Origin: Caulobacter henricii
GTDB lineage: Bacteria > Pseudomonadota > Alphaproteobacteria > Caulobacterales > Caulobacteraceae
NCBI RefSeq assembly: GCF_001414055.1
Contig: NZ_CP013003.1
Span: 29,085-93,084, forward strand
Direction of reading: 5' to 3'
Length of the DNA: 64,000 bases
Part shown: one piece after another, positions 39,680 to 49,250 of the stretch
Layout: the number at the start of each line of letters is the position of its first letter
Position numbering within the stretch: position 1 is the stretch's first letter
Made by a program: the position numbers and the translations under genes
The notes under the pieces: generated by a model
Told to the model about the DNA's origin: nothing
The model's input: only the letters and a program-made list of their open reading frames with translations
Database searches by the model: none

Positions 39680-39782
39680 GCCTTCAGGCTCAGAGCAATG
39701 AAGTCTCGACGGAGCAGCAAACCTTGGTGCGCCGCAGCCTGACCACCTGAGTATCAATCTAACCAGCGATCCAGCCAATCGC

Positions 39783-40175
39783 CTATCCCGCCAGCGCCTC
39801 GATAACCCTGCAGTCGCCGGCTTGGCCGTTGCAGGCCGCATCAACCATCCGCACAAGCTCGTCGCGCAGCCCTTCAAGCTGGGCGATCTTGGACTCGACG
39901 TCGTGCAGTTGCTGAGCGGCGAGGCGATTGGCTTCTCCGCAGTTGCGGTCCGGGTTATCCGAGAGATCGAGCAGGTCGCGGATGGCGTCGACCGAGAACC
40001 CCAGCTGGCGTGCGTGGCGAATGAAGGCCAGGCGGCGGACCGCGTCCTGATCATAGATGCGCCGGTCGTTGGCCGCGCGGCGCGCCTGTGGCAGCAACCC
40101 GATCTCCTCATAGAACCGTATGGTCGGAACCTTCACGTCCGACGCTTTCGCCAACAGGCCGATCGACAGGGACAT
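39783..40175 (-). CDS. MerR-family metal regulator (PbrR/CadR-like)
   Basis: 130 residues. The HTH (KVPTIRFYEEIGLLPQARRA) is followed by the conserved DRNCGEANRLAAQQLHDVES with Cys78 or so in the dimer helix, and a C-terminal loop ACNGQAGDCRVIEAL with two Cys. This three-Cys arrangement is that of PbrR/CadR/ZntR regulators of divalent metals. The divergent CDF exporter has a MerR-type promoter dyad (40207-40237), so this regulator likely acts there. Confidence 0.85.
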   Translation of the reverse strand: MSLSIGLLAKASDVKVPTIRFYEEIGLLPQARRAANDRRIYDQDAVRRLAFIRHARQLGFSVDAIRDLLDLSDNPDRNCGEANRLAAQQLHDVESKIAQLEGLRDELVRMVDAACNGQAGDCRVIEALAG

Positions 40176-40206
40176 GGGCAGCTCCTTCAGTTCTCAAAAT
40201 AGGCTC

Positions 40207-40237
40207 TTGATCCTCTAGTGGCTAGAGGATGCAAGGT
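40207..40237 (+). promoter_or_regulatory. MerR-type promoter/operator
   Basis: TTGATC (40207-40212) and CAAGGT (40232-40237) have the 19-base spacer typical of MerR-controlled promoters. Between them lies the perfect dyad ATCCTCTAG-TGG-CTAGAGGAT (40210-40230). DNA distortion by the metal-bound regulator would activate transcription of the CDF gene at 40244. Confidence 0.8.
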
Positions 40238-40243
40238 GGGTTC

Positions 40244-40900
40244 ATGAGCGAGTCCTGTTCCAGCAAGCCCTTCGCCTCGGGTTGCGGCTGCGGCGCCGAA
40301 GTGAAATTCGACGGCGCCACACCAGCCTATCGCCGCGCCCTGGCCTGGGTGATCGTGATCAACGTTGTCGGCTTCGTCGTGGTGTTGGTCGGCGGCTTGG
40401 TTCAAGGCTCGGCGTCCTTGTCGGCCAACGCTCTGGACTTCCTGGCCGACAGCGCCACCTACGCGATCAGCCTGTGGGCCATCGGACGCTCCGTAGCCGT
40501 TCGCACTGGCGCGGCGTTGTTCAAGGGCGTCAGCCTCGGTGTGGTCGCCCTGTCCGTTGTCGGGTTCGCCGCCTGGCGAGCCTGGAGCGGCGCGGCGCCG
40601 TCCGGCGAGGCGATCTCGGCCCTTGGCCTGTTTGGCGCCCTGGCCAACCTTGCGGCCGCCGGCCTACTTGTGCGCTACCGCGACGGCGACGCCAACGTTC
40701 GGTCTGTCTGGCTCTGCACCCGCAACGACCTCATCCAATGCCTGGCCGTCGCCGCCACCGGGATCCTGGTCTGGCTGACGGGGTCGCGCTGGCCCGACTT
40801 GATCGTCGGCGTGCTCCTGGCCGGCGTCTTCCTAAGCTCAGCCTTCCAGATCATCCGTCAGGCCCGCGCCGAACACCGCGCCGACCTCGCGACCTCCTGA
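40244..40900 (+). CDS. Short cation diffusion facilitator
   Basis: 218 residues from the ATG at 40244 (AAGGTGGG upstream); an in-frame ATG at 40229 lies within the operator. A Cys-rich start (SCSSKPFASGCGCGAE) precedes about five to six membrane segments, with the metal-site pattern SANALDFLADSATYAIS (Asp pair). A second site at RNDLIQCLAVAATG is the CDF counterpart of the HxxxD motif with Asn-Asp. There is no cytoplasmic C-terminal domain. This matches the shortened CDF proteins found with MerR regulators in metal islands. It exports a divalent cation from the cytoplasm. Confidence 0.85.
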   Translation: MSESCSSKPFASGCGCGAEVKFDGATPAYRRALAWVIVINVVGFVVVLVGGLVQGSASLSANALDFLADSATYAISLWAIGRSVAVRTGAALFKGVSLGVVALSVVGFAAWRAWSGAAPSGEAISALGLFGALANLAAAGLLVRYRDGDANVRSVWLCTRNDLIQCLAVAATGILVWLTGSRWPDLIVGVLLAGVFLSSAFQIIRQARAEHRADLATS

Positions 40901-40901
40901 C

Positions 40902-42908
40902 ATGCCCAAGCTCTTGCCAATTACGCCATTTCGCGTCCATGGACTGATAATGATTACTGATCTCAAGAGCCGTCTGGCCTCATTTTTGTGCGGCCTGTTC
41001 GCGGTCCTGATTTTCGCCTCCGCGCCGATGGCCCAAGCGCAGGAAGCAACCTCGTCCCAGACCGCCTGGCGGCTGCTTGACTATCTGTCGGTCGACTACG
41101 CCGGGGCCGTGCAGGACGACCAGGTCATCAGTCCTTCCGAATATGCCGAGATGAACGAGTTCGCCGGCCAGGTGCGCGATCGCATCGCCGGGCTGCCCGC
41201 CACCAAGGCTCAGCCGGCCCTGCTGGCCCAGGCCGAAAGCCTGCAGGCGACGATCGCCGCCAAGCAGGCGCCGGCGGTCGTTTCCGCCAAGGCCCAGGCC
41301 TTGGGCAACGCGCTCCTGGTTGCCTATCCGACGCCCTTGGCCCCGCAACGAGCGCCGGATCTGGCGCACGGTGCGGCCCTCTATGCCAAGCACTGCTCGG
41401 CCTGTCACGGCGAGACAGGCAAGGCTGACGGTCCCAATGCGGCGGGCCTGGATCCACCGCCGATCGTCTTCGCCAATGTCGATCGCGCTCGCCAGCGCAG
41501 CATCTTTGGTCTCTACCAGGTCATCCAGCAGGGGCTCGACGGCACGGCCATGGCCAGCTACGCCCAACTGCCGTCCGACGACCGCTGGGACCTGGCCTTC
41601 TATGTCGGACGCTTCGCCTTCAGCGACGCAGAGGCCGCCGACGGCGAAAAGCTCTGGAACGAGGACGCCGCCGTCCGCGCCCGTTTTCCCGACCTGCAGG
41701 CCCTGACTCAGACCACGCCAGCCGCCCTCGCCACAACGCTTGGTGAAGGCAAAGCACGGGCCCTGACAGCCTATCTGCGCCGTCATCCAGAGATAGCCGC
41801 TCGCAAGGGCGGCGGCTCGCTCGACGTGGCGCGGGCCAAATTGGCCGCGAGCCTGCAGGCCTACGAGGCCGGTGATCGCAAGGGCGCCGCCGACCTGGCC
41901 CTGGCGGCCTATCTCGACGGCTTTGAGCCGGTCGAGCCGTCGCTGGGTGCCCGTGATCCAGCCCTGATGCGGCGCATCGAAAGCGCCATGGGCGACGTGC
42001 GCGGCGCGATCGGCAGGGCCGCGCCGGCCGACGAGGTCCGTAGCCAGGTCGAACGCCTAGACGCCCTGTTCGCAGCGGCAGGGCGGGCCCTGACGCCGGA
42101 AAAGGCCAGCAAGCTGTCGAGTTTCGCCGGCGCCTTCACCATCCTGCTGCGCGAGGGCCTGGAGGCCCTGCTGATCGTGGTCGCCATGATCGCCTTCCTG
42201 CGCAAGGCCGAGCGCACCGATGTCCTGCCTTACGTCCATGGCGGCTGGATCGCGGCCCTGGCGGCCGGCGGCCTGACCTGGGCGGCGGCGACCTTCTTCA
42301 TCTCGATCAGCGGCGCCAGCCGCGAGCTGACCGAAGGGTTCGGCTCGGTGATCGCCGCGGCGGTGCTGATCTCGGTGGGGCTGTGGATGCACGGCAAGGC
42401 CCAGGCCGACGCCTGGCAGGTCTATATCCGCGAGAAGCTCTCCCACGCTCTCTCCAAGCAGTCGGCCTGGTTCCTGTTCCTGCTGGCCTTCATCGTCGTC
42501 TATCGCGAGGTCTTCGAGACGATCCTCTTCCTGACGGCGCTCTGGACCCAGGGCGTGGCGGGCGCGGTGCTGGCCGGGGTCGGTAGCGCCATCGTCCTTC
42601 TGGCCGCCATCGCCTGGGCCATGCTGCGGTTCTCCAAGCGCCTGCCGATCGGCAAGTTCTTCGAATACAGCGCCTTCCTGATGGCCATGCTGGCGGTCGT
42701 CCTGGCCGGCAAGGGCGTGGCCGCTCTGCAGGAGGCGGGTCTTCTGGACCTGCATCCGCTGCGGTTGCCACGCATCGAGCTGCTAGGTTTCTTCCCAACT
42801 CTCGAGGGCGTCGCCGCTCAGGCGCTGACGCTCGCTGTCCTAATCGGTGGATTCTGGTGGTCGCGGCGCGGAGCGCGCGCCAGCGCGCTGGCCAGCGGCG
42901 AAGCGTGA
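40902..42908 (+). CDS. Cytochrome c-FTR1 fusion permease (PbrT-like)
   Basis: Up to 668 residues; the ATG at 40902 is one base after the CDF stop, and a second ATG at 40950 directly precedes a signal peptide (LASFLCGLFAVLIFASAPMA) and may be the true start. The periplasmic half holds a class I cytochrome c domain with CSACH (165-169). The C-terminal half is a seven-helix FTR1 permease with the iron motifs REGLE (417-421) and YREVFE (534-539). PbrT of lead resistance and some iron permeases have this plan. Cofactor chemistry may oxidise the metal before uptake. It is probably under the same MerR promoter. Confidence 0.88.
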   Translation: MPKLLPITPFRVHGLIMITDLKSRLASFLCGLFAVLIFASAPMAQAQEATSSQTAWRLLDYLSVDYAGAVQDDQVISPSEYAEMNEFAGQVRDRIAGLPATKAQPALLAQAESLQATIAAKQAPAVVSAKAQALGNALLVAYPTPLAPQRAPDLAHGAALYAKHCSACHGETGKADGPNAAGLDPPPIVFANVDRARQRSIFGLYQVIQQGLDGTAMASYAQLPSDDRWDLAFYVGRFAFSDAEAADGEKLWNEDAAVRARFPDLQALTQTTPAALATTLGEGKARALTAYLRRHPEIAARKGGGSLDVARAKLAASLQAYEAGDRKGAADLALAAYLDGFEPVEPSLGARDPALMRRIESAMGDVRGAIGRAAPADEVRSQVERLDALFAAAGRALTPEKASKLSSFAGAFTILLREGLEALLIVVAMIAFLRKAERTDVLPYVHGGWIAALAAGGLTWAAATFFISISGASRELTEGFGSVIAAAVLISVGLWMHGKAQADAWQVYIREKLSHALSKQSAWFLFLLAFIVVYREVFETILFLTALWTQGVAGAVLAGVGSAIVLLAAIAWAMLRFSKRLPIGKFFEYSAFLMAMLAVVLAGKGVAALQEAGLLDLHPLRLPRIELLGFFPTLEGVAAQALTLAVLIGGFWWSRRGARASALASGEA

Positions 42909-42949
42909 TCTTATAACGCATTCCCATTGGCCGGACAGAACGGTATAGA
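42904..42949 (+). promoter_or_regulatory. Shared czc promoter, copy A
   Basis: A 24-base block (42904-42927, CGTGA... to ...CATTCCCAT) is 20/24 identical to the block at 56034-56057. TTCCCA (42921-42926) and TATAGA (42944-42949) are 17 bases apart. The first ATG (42957) comes only seven bases after the -10 box, so the transcript may be leaderless. The block is probably the site of a metal-responsive activator. Confidence 0.65.
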
Positions 42950-42956
42950 GCCAAGC

Positions 42957-43406
42957 ATGGTAGGAACGGCGTTCCGAAATCAGCCTTTCGGCAAGATCGC
43001 CAGCACCGGACGTTCGCGTCTATGGAGCGGACTCGTCGGCACGTCCGTCGGGGCGTTCTCGCCGCTGAGCATCCGCAAGCTGCTGACGGCTTTGTTGGTG
43101 CTGGCCTTCATCTTCGGGACGATCGCTTGCGGTCCGGCGGCGCATGAGTGGCTCGAAGGCAAACCGGCCGCCACCGTCCAGACGCTCGGCGCCGCCACCA
43201 ATGCTCCGGTCGATGACAAGGCGCCCGCCAAGAAGACCGTCGCGGGCCTATGCACTGGCCACTGCATCTCCCACACCTTGACCCTTCCGGCGTTCTTCGC
43301 CCAGGCGATCGTGCCGTTTGCGCATCGCGCCGTATGGTCGGTCTTGGAAGACCAGTGGCTTCAGGCCGCGCGCCCCGCCCTGCTGGAACGACCGCCTAGA
43401 GCGTGA
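42957..43406 (+). CDS. Exported GHC/His-type protein before czcC
   Basis: About 149 residues from the ATG at 42957. The membrane anchor or signal (LLTALLVLAFIFGTIACGPA) is preceded by a ~50-residue N-terminus, which is long. The periplasmic part has the motif CTGHCISH and a hydrophobic C-terminus (LPAFFAQAIVPF). The protein at 56088 has CVEGHCHH and holds the same first position in the second czc operon. No named family; a periplasmic metal-binding role is inferred. A shorter start within the anchor is possible but no Met is available. Confidence 0.55.
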   Translation: MVGTAFRNQPFGKIASTGRSRLWSGLVGTSVGAFSPLSIRKLLTALLVLAFIFGTIACGPAAHEWLEGKPAATVQTLGAATNAPVDDKAPAKKTVAGLCTGHCISHTLTLPAFFAQAIVPFAHRAVWSVLEDQWLQAARPALLERPPRA

Positions 43407-43471
43407 TGCGTCACCGCCGCCGTTGATCGGCGCGCCAGACTGCATCCGAAACTCTGGGGATTTCAAACTTC

Positions 43472-44734
43472 ATGACACTCATCATGCGTGGTCGGCTGCG
43501 ATATGCAGCCGTCAGCGCGGCTGCGATCTTGGGCGCGTTGGCGTCCGGACGTGGCGCGGCGGCCGATCCGGCCCCGCCGTTCAAAGACCTCCTGGCACAG
43601 GCGCAAGCCAACGCGCCTCGTCTGGCCGAAGCCGCCGCCTCGGTGCGCCAAGCCGAAGGACTGGCGCGCCAAGCTGGAGCTCGCCCTAATCCGACCGCCG
43701 ATATCGGGGTCGAGAACTTCAGCGGCAGCGGGCCCTACAGCGGGTCCAACAACGCCGAAACCACCTTCTCGATCAGCCAGCCGCTCGAACTGGGCGGCAA
43801 ACGCGGCGCGCGGGTCGCGGCCGGTCGCGCCGGACTTGAAGCGGCGCGGGCGCGCTTGGTCCAGTCGAAGGCCGACTACGCCTTCGCTCTGGCCGAGGCC
43901 TATGCTCAAGCCGAAGCGGCCGAGCGACAGGTCGCGCTGGCTCAGGAGGCGGTCACACTCTCCGATGAGACCTTGCGCGCCTCGCGGGCGCTCGTCGAAG
44001 CCGGCAAGGAAGCCGAACTTCGCAGCCTACAAGCCCAGGCCGCCCTGACATCGGCGCGCGCGTCGCTGGACCAGGCGCGAGCTGAACGCACCGGCGCTTA
44101 CGCTCGACTGACGGCGCTGGCGGGCTCGGCGGCGCCCTTCACCTCACTGACCGAAAGTTTGCTGACCGTCTCCAGGGCCACCGCCCCCCAAGCGAACATC
44201 GACGTCCTGGCGACGCCGGCCGTATTGGCGGCGGAGGCCGAACGAGAGGCCGCGGCGCGTCGCGTCAGGATCGAGCGCGTTCGCGCCGTACCGGACGTGA
44301 CGATCTCGGCCGGCGTGCGGCGCTTCAGCGGCGATGACTCCACCGCCCTTGTGGCCGGCGTCTCGGTGCCGATCCCGGTCTTCGATCAGAACCGCGGCAA
44401 TATCACCGCCGCGCAAGGTGAACTGCAGGCCGCCGAAGCTCGGCTCAACGCCGCGCGCTTCGACGCCGAAGCCGATATTCGCACCGCCCTCTTCCAGATC
44501 GACGCGGCCCAAACCCGGGTCGGCGCCGCCGTGGAGGGGGAGACGACGGCTGTCGAGGCTTATCGGCTGACGCGCATCGCCTACGAGGCCGGCAAGTCGC
44601 CGCTCGTCGAACTCATCAACGCGCGCCGGTCCCTGGCCGAAGCGCGCGCTCAAACCATCGAAGCCCAGTTGGCGCGTCTGCGCGCCGAAGCGGGCTTGGC
44701 GCGCCTTCAAGGCCGCCCCTTCGGAGACCGCTGA
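43472..44734 (+). CDS. czcC: CzcC-type outer-membrane channel (system 1)
   Basis: 420 residues of the TolC/OEP family. A signal peptide (AVSAAAILGALASGRGAAAD) precedes two OEP repeats, with the characteristic ANAPRLAEAAASVRQAEGLA, NPTADIGVENFSGSGPY and the second-half VPIPVFDQNRGNITAAQGEL. It exports metal through the outer membrane together with CzcB and CzcA. The next gene begins at its stop (shared A, TGATG). Confidence 0.92.
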   Translation: MTLIMRGRLRYAAVSAAAILGALASGRGAAADPAPPFKDLLAQAQANAPRLAEAAASVRQAEGLARQAGARPNPTADIGVENFSGSGPYSGSNNAETTFSISQPLELGGKRGARVAAGRAGLEAARARLVQSKADYAFALAEAYAQAEAAERQVALAQEAVTLSDETLRASRALVEAGKEAELRSLQAQAALTSARASLDQARAERTGAYARLTALAGSAAPFTSLTESLLTVSRATAPQANIDVLATPAVLAAEAEREAAARRVRIERVRAVPDVTISAGVRRFSGDDSTALVAGVSVPIPVFDQNRGNITAAQGELQAAEARLNAARFDAEADIRTALFQIDAAQTRVGAAVEGETTAVEAYRLTRIAYEAGKSPLVELINARRSLAEARAQTIEAQLARLRAEAGLARLQGRPFGDR

Positions 44735-45909
44735 TGCCTCGCAAATCCACTTCCGCAAACCGACAATGGCTAATGGCTGGCGCGGCGCTCGCCGTCGTCG
44801 CCGCCGTCGCTTTCTCCGCGGGCAAGTTTACCAGCGGTAAGCCCGCCGCCGCGCCGGAAGCTCCAGCCGCCGCGCCGGCCGAGGGCGCACACGCCGCCGA
44901 TACGCTGACCATGGGCGAAGAGCGGATCACCGCCTCCGGCGTCCAACTTCAGACCGTCACGACCGGCGGCTTGGCCTCCGAGATTGTCGCCCAAGCGACC
45001 GTCGAAGCCGAACCGACAGGCCAGGCGGTGCTCACCGCGCGCGCCGCCGGCTCGATCACCCAGATCACCAAGCGTCTGGGCGACCCGGTGCGGGCCGGTG
45101 AGACGCTCGCCCTGGTCTCCAGCCGTGAAGCCGCGCAAATTTCGGCCGACCGCAGCGTCGCGACGGCCAAGGCCGACCTGGCGCGTAAGGTCCTTGCCCG
45201 GGAAAAGCGGCTCTACGAACAGAAGGTCAGTCCACGTCAGGACTACGAGACCGCCCAGTCGGAACTCGTGGTCGCCGAGGCTGAGGCGCGCAGGGCGGCC
45301 ACGGCCGCCGGGGCGTCGGGAGTGTCTGGCGATGGTCGCTATGTCGCCGTCACCAGCCCGATCTCCGGTCGCGTAACATCTATGGCCGCGAGCCTGGGCG
45401 CTTTCGTTCAACCCGAGACCGAGCTGTTCCGGATCTCCGATCCGGCCAAGATCCAGGTGGACGCGGCAGTCACAGCCAATGATGCTCGCCGCATCCAGCC
45501 TGGCGACCAGGCGGTGATCGAGACCAATACCGGCGAGACGCGCACCGCGATCGTGCGCGCCGTAACCCCTGGGGTCAGCGAAGAGACCCGCTCGGCCACC
45601 GTGGTGCTGACCCTGACGGGCGGCGCGGGCGCGCTGCAGCCGGGCCAACTGGTCCGGGCCCGCATCACCTCTCGGCAATCGACCTCCAGCGGCATCGTCG
45701 TACCAGAGGAGGCCGTGCAGACGGTCGAGGGGCGAGACGTCGTCTTTGTGAGAACCAAGACAGGCTTCAAGGTTCAGCCGGTCACGGTGGGGCAGCGGAG
45801 CGCCGGGCGCGTCGTCATCGCGCAGGGTCTGAGGGGCGGGGAGACGCTCGCGGTCAAGAACGCCTTCCTGCTGAAGGCGGAACTCGGCAAGAGCGCCGAA
45901 GAAGAATGA
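44734..45909 (+). CDS. czcB: CzcB-type periplasmic adaptor (system 1)
   Basis: 391 residues, membrane fusion protein with an N-terminal membrane anchor (LMAGAALAVVAAVAFSAGKF). The barrel-sandwich hybrid (QAVLTARAAGSITQITKRLG), the alpha-hairpin with REKRLYEQKVSPRQDYETAQ, the beta-barrel and the membrane-proximal domain are recognisable. It bridges CzcA and CzcC. Confidence 0.92.
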   Translation: MPRKSTSANRQWLMAGAALAVVAAVAFSAGKFTSGKPAAAPEAPAAAPAEGAHAADTLTMGEERITASGVQLQTVTTGGLASEIVAQATVEAEPTGQAVLTARAAGSITQITKRLGDPVRAGETLALVSSREAAQISADRSVATAKADLARKVLAREKRLYEQKVSPRQDYETAQSELVVAEAEARRAATAAGASGVSGDGRYVAVTSPISGRVTSMAASLGAFVQPETELFRISDPAKIQVDAAVTANDARRIQPGDQAVIETNTGETRTAIVRAVTPGVSEETRSATVVLTLTGGAGALQPGQLVRARITSRQSTSSGIVVPEEAVQTVEGRDVVFVRTKTGFKVQPVTVGQRSAGRVVIAQGLRGGETLAVKNAFLLKAELGKSAEEE

Positions 45910-45940
45910 CCCCCTCACTCAGATCAGGAGACACGCCGAA

Positions 45941-48900
45941 ATGATCGGTCGCATTCTCTCTATGTCGGTGAAGGGGCGCTGGTACGTCCTGCTCATCACC
46001 GTCATCATCGCCGCCTTCGGCGCTTGGCAACTGACCAAGCTTCCGATCGACGCGGTTCCCGATATCACCAACAAGCAGGTGCAGATCAACTCAGTCGCCG
46101 GTGCGCTGTCGCCGATCGAGATCGAAAAGCGGGTCACCTTCCCCGTCGAGACGGCCCTGGCGGGCATTCCCGGCTTGGAAACCACGCGTTCCATCTCGCG
46201 CAACGGCTTCTCCCAGGTTTCGGCGATCTTCACCGAAGGCACTGACCTCTATTTCGCACGCCAGCAGGTGGCCGAACGCCTGACCCAGGCCCGCGACACC
46301 CTGCCGGCATCAGTACAGCCGCAGATCGGACCGGTCACCACCGGCCTTGGCGAAGTCTTCATGTACTCGGTCGAGTACGCCAATCCTGGCGGCAAGGGGG
46401 CCAAGGTCCGCGACGGCAGTCCCGGCTGGCAAAGCGACGGCGCCTATCTGACGTCCGAAGGTGAGCGTCTGACCGACGCGGTCTCTCAGGCAGCCTATCT
46501 GCGAACCACCCAAGACTGGGTCATCCGGCCGCAACTGCGCAGCGTCAAGGGCGTGGCCGGCATCGACTCGATCGGCGGCTACGAGAAGCAGTACGTCGTC
46601 GAGCCCGACCCAGCCAAGCTCGCCGCTTATGGCGTGTCCTACACCGACCTGGCCAAAGCCCTGGAGTCGGCCAACCTGTCGGTCGGCGCCAACTTCATCC
46701 AGCGCGCCGGCGAGGCCTATCTGGTCCGGGCCGACGCGCGGGTGCGCACTCTTGACGAAATCCAGAGCGCCATCATCGCTACTCGGCAGACCGTTCCCGT
46801 CGCCGTGAAGGACGTGGCGACGGTTCGGGTCGGCGGCGATCTGCGCACCGGCGCGGCCAGCAAGAACGGCGATGAGGTCGTGGTCGGGACCGCCCTGATG
46901 TTGATCGGCGAGAACAGCCGCTCTGTGGCCAAGGCGGTTGGCGAAAAGCTGGTCGACGTCAAGAAATCGCTGCCGCCCGGCGTCGTCGTGACCACGACGC
47001 TGGACCGATCGGTGCTGGTCAATGCGACGGTCAGCACCGTCGAGCGGAACCTGACCGAAGGGGCGATCCTGGTGGCCGCCACCCTGTTCCTGCTGCTGGG
47101 CAATGTCCGCGCCGCCTTCATCGCCGTGCTGATCATTCCGCTGTCGTTCCTGATGATGGCCATCGGCATGAACGAGCTGAAGGTGCCCGGAAACCTGATG
47201 AGCCTGGGCGCGCTCGACTTTGGCCTGATCGTCGATGGTACGGTGATCATCATCGAAAACTGCCTATTGCGGCTAGCCGAGCGACAGCACCACCAAGGCC
47301 GGCTGCTGAATCTCTCCGAACGCCTGGAGACCGTGCTGCACGCGTCCCAGGAAATGATCCGTCCCACGGTCTTTGGCCAGGCGATCATTTTCCTGGTCTT
47401 CGCGCCGCTGCTGACCTTCACGGGCGTGGAAGGCAAGACCTTCTCGCCGATGGCCATCACCATCATGCTGGCCCTGGGCGCTGCCTTCATCCTGTCGCTG
47501 ACCTTCGTCCCGGCGATGGTCGCCATTCTGATGCGCGGCAAGGTGTCGGAGAAGGAGGTCAAGGTGATCGCCTACTCCAAACGCCACTATGACCCCGTGC
47601 TCAAGCGCGCCATCGAGCGGCCCTGGCCGTTCATCGGCGCTGGCGTGGCGCTCTTCCTGGTGGCCGGCGTGGTCTACACCACCCTAGGCCAGGAGTTCAT
47701 TCCGCAGCTGGACGAGAAGAACGTCGCGATGGGCTCGCTGAAGATCCCCTCGACGGCGCTCGAACAGTCGCGGGCCATGCAGCAGCAGGTGGAGAAGGCC
47801 GTCAGCTCGCTGCCGGAAGTGGAGATGATGTTCTCCAAGACCGGCACGGCCGAAGTGGCCACTGACCCCATGCCGCCCAACGTCTCGGACGGCTTTATCA
47901 TCCTGAAGGCCCAGAAGGACTGGCCCAAGGGCGTCGACAACAAGGCCAAGGTGGTCGAGCGCATCGAGGCCAAGGTCGCGCCGTTGCTGGGCAACAGCTT
48001 TGAGGTGACCCAGCCGATCCAGATGCGCTTCAACGAGCTGATCGCCGGTGTGCGCGGCGACGTCGCCATCAAGCTCTATGGCGATGATCTCGACAAGATG
48101 GGCGCTTCGGCGGCCAAGATCGGGGCCGTCCTGGAAACCATCCCAGGAGCAGACGGCGTTCGGGTTGAACAGACCGCCGGGGCGCCGACCCTGGATGTAC
48201 GGTTCGACCGAGCCGCGATCGCACGCTTTGGCCTGACCGTCGAGGAGGTCGCCGACACGGTGGCCGCGGCGATGGGCGGCCGGCAGGCTGGTGACGTCTT
48301 CGAGGGTGACAAGCGCTTTGACATCACCGTTCGCGTGCCGATGGCTCAACGGGACGACCTGGATGCCATGGGCGCTTTGCCGGTGATGCTGCCGTCGGAA
48401 GGCGGCGCCGCTCAACGGTCGGTGCCTTTGCGCGAACTGGTGCAATTCCGTTTCGCCGATGGTCTCAACCAGATCAGCCGCGAAGACGGAAAGCGTCGAG
48501 TGGTGATCCAGGTGAACGTGCGAAACCGCGACATCGGTTCGTTCGTCAACGAAGCCAAGGCCAAGGTCGAGGCCGTACCCTTGCCCACCGGCTCATGGGT
48601 GACCTGGGGCGGACAGTTCGAAAACCTCAAGGCGGCCACGGCCCGATTGAGCCTGGTGGTGCCGCTCTGCTTCGTCCTGATCTTCCTGATCCTCTACATG
48701 GCCCTGGGGGGCGTGGGCCCCGCCGCCTCGGTGTTCGCGGCGATCCCGTTGGGGCTGTCTGGTGGGGTTTTCGCCCTGGCGCTGACCGGGATCACCTTCT
48801 CGATCTCCGCAGCGGTCGGCTTCATCGTCCTGGCCGGGGTGGCGGTGCTCAACGGCCTGGTGGTGATGTCCAGCGTTCGCCAGCGGCTCGATGAAGGCTT

Positions 48901-49183
48901 GCCGGTGGCCCAGGCCATCTATGAGGGCTCCATTGAGCGCTTCCGCCCGGTGCTGATGACGGGCCTAGTGCCCGCCATCGGCTTCATCCCAATGGCCCTG
49001 GCCCACGGCACCGGCGCGGAGGTGCAAAAGCCCCTGGCGATGGTGGTGATCGGCGGCCTGATCACCGCGACGGCGGTCACGCTGGTCGTGCTGCCAGCCA
49101 TCTCCAAACTGATCCTCCAACTGGGGCGCGGTCGGACCGCCCCGGATGAGAGCCCGGCGGTGTCAGCCCCCCTGACCACCTAA
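45941..49183 (+). CDS. czcA: CzcA-type heavy-metal RND pump (system 1)
   Basis: 1080 residues with the 12-helix RND topology. The proton-relay signature DFGLIVDGTVIIIEN has Asp426, Asp432 and Glu439, the three residues (CzcA D402, D408, E415) of the Zn/Co/Cd subgroup, whereas Cu/Ag pumps lack them. Further marks: PDITNKQVQINS, TRSISRNGFSQV and QPIQMRFNELIAGVRGDVAI. It uses proton flux to export metal from the periplasm or cytoplasm. Confidence 0.95.
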   Translation: MIGRILSMSVKGRWYVLLITVIIAAFGAWQLTKLPIDAVPDITNKQVQINSVAGALSPIEIEKRVTFPVETALAGIPGLETTRSISRNGFSQVSAIFTEGTDLYFARQQVAERLTQARDTLPASVQPQIGPVTTGLGEVFMYSVEYANPGGKGAKVRDGSPGWQSDGAYLTSEGERLTDAVSQAAYLRTTQDWVIRPQLRSVKGVAGIDSIGGYEKQYVVEPDPAKLAAYGVSYTDLAKALESANLSVGANFIQRAGEAYLVRADARVRTLDEIQSAIIATRQTVPVAVKDVATVRVGGDLRTGAASKNGDEVVVGTALMLIGENSRSVAKAVGEKLVDVKKSLPPGVVVTTTLDRSVLVNATVSTVERNLTEGAILVAATLFLLLGNVRAAFIAVLIIPLSFLMMAIGMNELKVPGNLMSLGALDFGLIVDGTVIIIENCLLRLAERQHHQGRLLNLSERLETVLHASQEMIRPTVFGQAIIFLVFAPLLTFTGVEGKTFSPMAITIMLALGAAFILSLTFVPAMVAILMRGKVSEKEVKVIAYSKRHYDPVLKRAIERPWPFIGAGVALFLVAGVVYTTLGQEFIPQLDEKNVAMGSLKIPSTALEQSRAMQQQVEKAVSSLPEVEMMFSKTGTAEVATDPMPPNVSDGFIILKAQKDWPKGVDNKAKVVERIEAKVAPLLGNSFEVTQPIQMRFNELIAGVRGDVAIKLYGDDLDKMGASAAKIGAVLETIPGADGVRVEQTAGAPTLDVRFDRAAIARFGLTVEEVADTVAAAMGGRQAGDVFEGDKRFDITVRVPMAQRDDLDAMGALPVMLPSEGGAAQRSVPLRELVQFRFADGLNQISREDGKRRVVIQVNVRNRDIGSFVNEAKAKVEAVPLPTGSWVTWGGQFENLKAATARLSLVVPLCFVLIFLILYMALGGVGPAASVFAAIPLGLSGGVFALALTGITFSISAAVGFIVLAGVAVLNGLVVMSSVRQRLDEGLPVAQAIYEGSIERFRPVLMTGLVPAIGFIPMALAHGTGAEVQKPLAMVVIGGLITATAVTLVVLPAISKLILQLGRGRTAPDESPAVSAPLTT

Positions 49184-49250
49184 GCCGGGGCGCCGGCGTG
49201 GTCCCGTCCCCCAGCCACGCCGGCGCGTCCCTATTGATCAAGGAACATCC

